Source of the DNA: Pseudoalteromonas lipolytica
GTDB taxonomy: Bacteria > Pseudomonadota > Gammaproteobacteria > Enterobacterales > Alteromonadaceae
Length of the DNA: 64,000 nt
Reading direction: 5' to 3'
Assembly (NCBI RefSeq): GCF_001306915.1
Contig: NZ_LJTC01000009.1
Span: 1 to 64,000, forward strand
The notes under the pieces were generated by a model, which saw only the letters and a program-made list of their open reading frames with translations, did not search any database and had not been told where the DNA came from. The translations under genes and the position numbers were made by a program. Numbering within the stretch: the stretch's first letter is position 1; each line of letters starts with the position of its first letter. This document shows positions 61,380-64,000 of this stretch, piece by piece.

Positions 61380-64000
61380 TTAGAAGCTTATGCTATAACC
61401 AGCAAATACTTCACGACCAATATGACCTGCATAATATAAAGTATCGTCATTCCAAAACCCGTCATCATCTTTAACAACACCTTTGTCGAACAAATTACGT
61501 GCGCCTAAAGTAAATGTGCCAAATGATTCTGTGTAATACTTAATATTGATATTATGTGTTACATATGTTGGATCGTGATTCTCACCTTTGTAACGGAAGT
61601 TTTCAGGGTTACCGTCACCTAGGTCAAGATACTGATCTTCATATACCGATGAAATCAGGTCAGTTGTCCATGCAACAGATAAGTTATCCATCGAATAATT
61701 AATGTTAAACTGCGAGCGCCAATCAGGTGTACCTGGCATACCTATGAAGTCTTGAGAAGGTCCTGAAAAGTAAACATCCCCAGCAGATTCAAGCAAGTAA
61801 GTTGTTGTATTTCCGAAGGTAAAGTCACCAAAACCTGTTTCAAGTTTATACTCTAAATTCAAGTCTAAACCTTTTCTAGACATATATGCGCCATTTTCAG
61901 AACGTGTAATCACGTCACCTAAAACAGCACCATTTTCGTCACGCTCTAACTTAACACCTGGGTATTTAGCCATCAGGTCATCAAGTTGACCCCCAACTTC
62001 AGCATTAATTAAAGACTGTACAGTAATAGATGAGATTACGTTTTCAACCTCTAAAGAGAAGTAATCTAGTTTTACTGCAAAGTTCTCAATACCTGAATAA
62101 ACAATACCCGCATTGATATATTCTGATTCTTCAGGACCTAACTCGTCATTACTTTGAATTAAGTTATCAAACTGACGAGATTTACATTCTGAGGCAGAAA
62201 TTCCTTGAGCTTCACAAGCTACATAATCTGTAGCACTTGTTGCACTAAACGAAGTTGCGGCTAGCAATTCATCAAGAGATGGAGCGCGGAAACCTTCTGA
62301 ATATGAAGCACGTAATAAGATGTCATCTGTTGGGCGATACTCTAACTTAACGCTTGGATTAGTTACTGAACCAAAATCGCTGTAGTCATCGCGACGCAAA
62401 GCTGCGCTAACGATTAAATTATCAGTGAATGGCATTGAAATTTCATAGAAGAAAGCTGTTGTGTCACGCTCACCCATTGCTGAGTTACCTGCTGAACCAC
62501 CTATAAGACCAGCTTCAGATTGTGCATCATACTGCGAATCAAACTGTTGATCGAAATACTCACCACCAAAGTAGTGCTGGATCTCACCGCCTGCTAATTC
62601 ACCTAAAGCAAAACCAACACCAAAGAAGTAATGATCCATTTCGTTTTGGTTTTCTGTATAAGTTGTTGAACGAAGATTATTAATACCTTCTTCAGAACCT
62701 AAATCAATGCCATATTTCTCATTGTAAGCTAAACCTGAATAGCTCAAGTAGTAACGACCTACTGAACGGTAGTCTAATTTAGCTTTATGATATGCGAATT
62801 CCCAATCTATTGAGTCACCTGCGATACCTTTTAAACCAATCATATAGTCTTGCTGGTAATCTGTAACAAGACCATCGCGATTACCGATACCGTACCAGCG
62901 GAAGTAGCCAGTTACTTCTTCATCATATGGATTGTGCTCATTTCCAGCAGCCATATTATTCCATTTAGCTGCAGGCGGAGCGTAACGACCAAATGAGTCA
63001 TTTCGGCTAAGCATAGCACGCGCATATAACTCAATATCGTCCGTTATATTATAGTTTGAGCTAACCATAATTGAGTCTTTGTTAGTCGAGGCCATGTTAG
63101 CTGACACATTAGCGTATGCATAGCCACACACCTCACCGCCACCAACACCACCAAGAAGTGAGCCTTGGTCTAATACCCCAACAAAACCAGGTACAGAACT
63201 TGCTAACTCATCACATTTCGCTGAAGCAACAAAGCCGTCAGGGCCTAAAATAGTTGCGCCATAATAACTTACACCAACTGTTTCATCATAAATTGAAACT
63301 AGGCCATCACCATTAGTATCTTCCCAAGAAGCAGCTGTATACTCACGATCTTTATCGAATATTGCGCCTTGCTCTTGATGGTCATAGACAAATGTAATGT
63401 TACCCTTTTCAGAGCTTACACCAAACGAAACTGACATTTGTTTAGTATCGGCACCTTCATTTGATGGACGACCGAATTGAACATCAAAAGATGCACCTTC
63501 AAAGTCTTTTTTAAGAATGATGTTGATAACACCCGCAATTGCGTCTGAACCATAAATAGCAGAAGCACCATCTTTTAGAATTTCGATGCGTTCAACTGCA
63601 GCCATTGGAATCGAGCTCAAGTTAGCTGCTGAACCACCTAGAGAAGGTGAACCGGCAACACGTTTACCATCAACAAGTACAAGAGTACGATCACTACCAG
63701 CACCTAATAGACTAACTGTTGATTGCGACTGAGCTGAAGAGCCTGAGCTTGGAACAAATGAGCCGAAGCTGTTAGAAGTTACACTGCGTAGAGCATCCGC
63801 AACTGAGATACGCCCCTGCTCTTCAAATTGAGCTGTTGTAATCACTTCAACTGGGCTAGCGCCCTCAAGGTCTGTTCTTTTGATACGTGAGCCAGTAACT
63901 TCAATTCGCTCAACCTTTTCAACCTCATTTTCATCAGCAGCAACAGATGATGCAGAAAATGCAGCTGTCGATGCAGCACTAAAAGCAATCGCTAAGCGAA
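61380..64000 (-). CDS. TonB-dependent receptor 3 (5' end cut by window)
   Basis: The reading frame is open from 61380 to the right edge, so the first codons lie outside the window. The visible N-terminus (RLAIAFSAASTAAFSASSVAA, then EKVERIEVTGSRIKRTDLEGASPVEVI) aligns with the signal peptide and plug start of receptors 1 and 2; the GTG at 63845 is internal and is not the start. The plug shows LGAGSDRTLVLVDGKR and EILKDGASAIYGSDAIAGVINIILKKDF, and the barrel ends EVFAGYSISF. Cysteine pairs in loops and Asp/Gly-rich turns are prominent. It is an outer-membrane importer of unknown substrate. Confidence 0.93.
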   Translation of the reverse strand, partial: RLAIAFSAASTAAFSASSVAADENEVEKVERIEVTGSRIKRTDLEGASPVEVITTAQFEEQGRISVADALRSVTSNSFGSFVPSSGSSAQSQSTVSLLGAGSDRTLVLVDGKRVAGSPSLGGSAANLSSIPMAAVERIEILKDGASAIYGSDAIAGVINIILKKDFEGASFDVQFGRPSNEGADTKQMSVSFGVSSEKGNITFVYDHQEQGAIFDKDREYTAASWEDTNGDGLVSIYDETVGVSYYGATILGPDGFVASAKCDELASSVPGFVGVLDQGSLLGGVGGGEVCGYAYANVSANMASTNKDSIMVSSNYNITDDIELYARAMLSRNDSFGRYAPPAAKWNNMAAGNEHNPYDEEVTGYFRWYGIGNRDGLVTDYQQDYMIGLKGIAGDSIDWEFAYHKAKLDYRSVGRYYLSYSGLAYNEKYGIDLGSEEGINNLRSTTYTENQNEMDHYFFGVGFALGELAGGEIQHYFGGEYFDQQFDSQYDAQSEAGLIGGSAGNSAMGERDTTAFFYEISMPFTDNLIVSAALRRDDYSDFGSVTNPSVKLEYRPTDDILLRASYSEGFRAPSLDELLAATSFSATSATDYVACEAQGISASECKSRQFDNLIQSNDELGPEESEYINAGIVYSGIENFAVKLDYFSLEVENVISSITVQSLINAEVGGQLDDLMAKYPGVKLERDENGAVLGDVITRSENGAYMSRKGLDLNLEYKLETGFGDFTFGNTTTYLLESAGDVYFSGPSQDFIGMPGTPDWRSQFNINYSMDNLSVAWTTDLISSVYEDQYLDLGDGNPENFRYKGENHDPTYVTHNINIKYYTESFGTFTLGARNLFDKGVVKDDDGFWNDDTLYYAGHIGREVFAGYSISF

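Noticed and set aside
63630..63845. Start of receptor 3 at the GTG at 63845.
   Set aside because: The frame stays open to the right edge and the upstream translation is a signal peptide and plug start matching the other two receptors.

Overview
This window looks like a chromosomal segment of a marine gammaproteobacterium of the Alteromonadales, most likely Pseudoalteromonas or a close relative. Three things point there: roughly 40% G+C, an E. coli-like gene order around uvrY-uvrC-pgsA-glyW-cysT-leuZ, and many TonB-dependent receptors, lipoproteins with discoidin-type sugar-binding modules, and hybrid sensor kinases. I see no insertion sequence, prophage, CRISPR array or plasmid gene.

Layout. 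1-345 holds the leader of an rRNA operon that runs leftward off the window, with two tandem rrn promoters and a boxA. 387-2383 carries a DnaA-box pair, an alanine/glycine:cation symporter and a small membrane protein. 2556-3493 is a tRNA array made of three repeats of Gly-Cys-Leu, with one Cys lost and one decayed Gly copy. It sits directly downstream of uvrY-uvrC-pgsA (3633-6702). 6.8-14.4 kb has a dicarboxylate/amino-acid symporter, a DUF5916 outer-membrane protein, cysK, a lipoprotein, small conserved proteins, two tandem tRNA-Tyr genes and a YgjP-like metallopeptidase. 14.5-19.9 kb is signalling: a zinc-finger/pentapeptide/K+-channel fusion, then an MHYT hybrid histidine kinase overlapping an HD-GYP response regulator.

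19.98-32.75 kb is a compact carbohydrate-use locus. It encodes three DUF3472 proteins (two lipoproteins and one secreted; two carry discoidin modules), a TonB-dependent receptor and a secreted GH2 beta-galactosidase-like enzyme. The likely logic is capture and cleavage of a galactoside-containing glycan at the cell surface, uptake by the receptor and trimming by GH2. The role of DUF3472 is the open question and the best candidate for something new here.

33-49.2 kb is mostly housekeeping: a VOC protein, an HD hydrolase, rlmI, a PilZ/response regulator/hrpA group with an unusual translation-start leader, a secreted cyclophilin, tamB-tamA, rraB, radD and an H-NS-like protein. 49.3-53.5 kb is a BvgS/EvgS-type sensor kinase. 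53.8-64 kb holds three related TonB-dependent receptors, the last cut by the right edge, with a SAM methyltransferase between the second and third. The first two share nearly the same promoter, leader hairpin and signal peptide.
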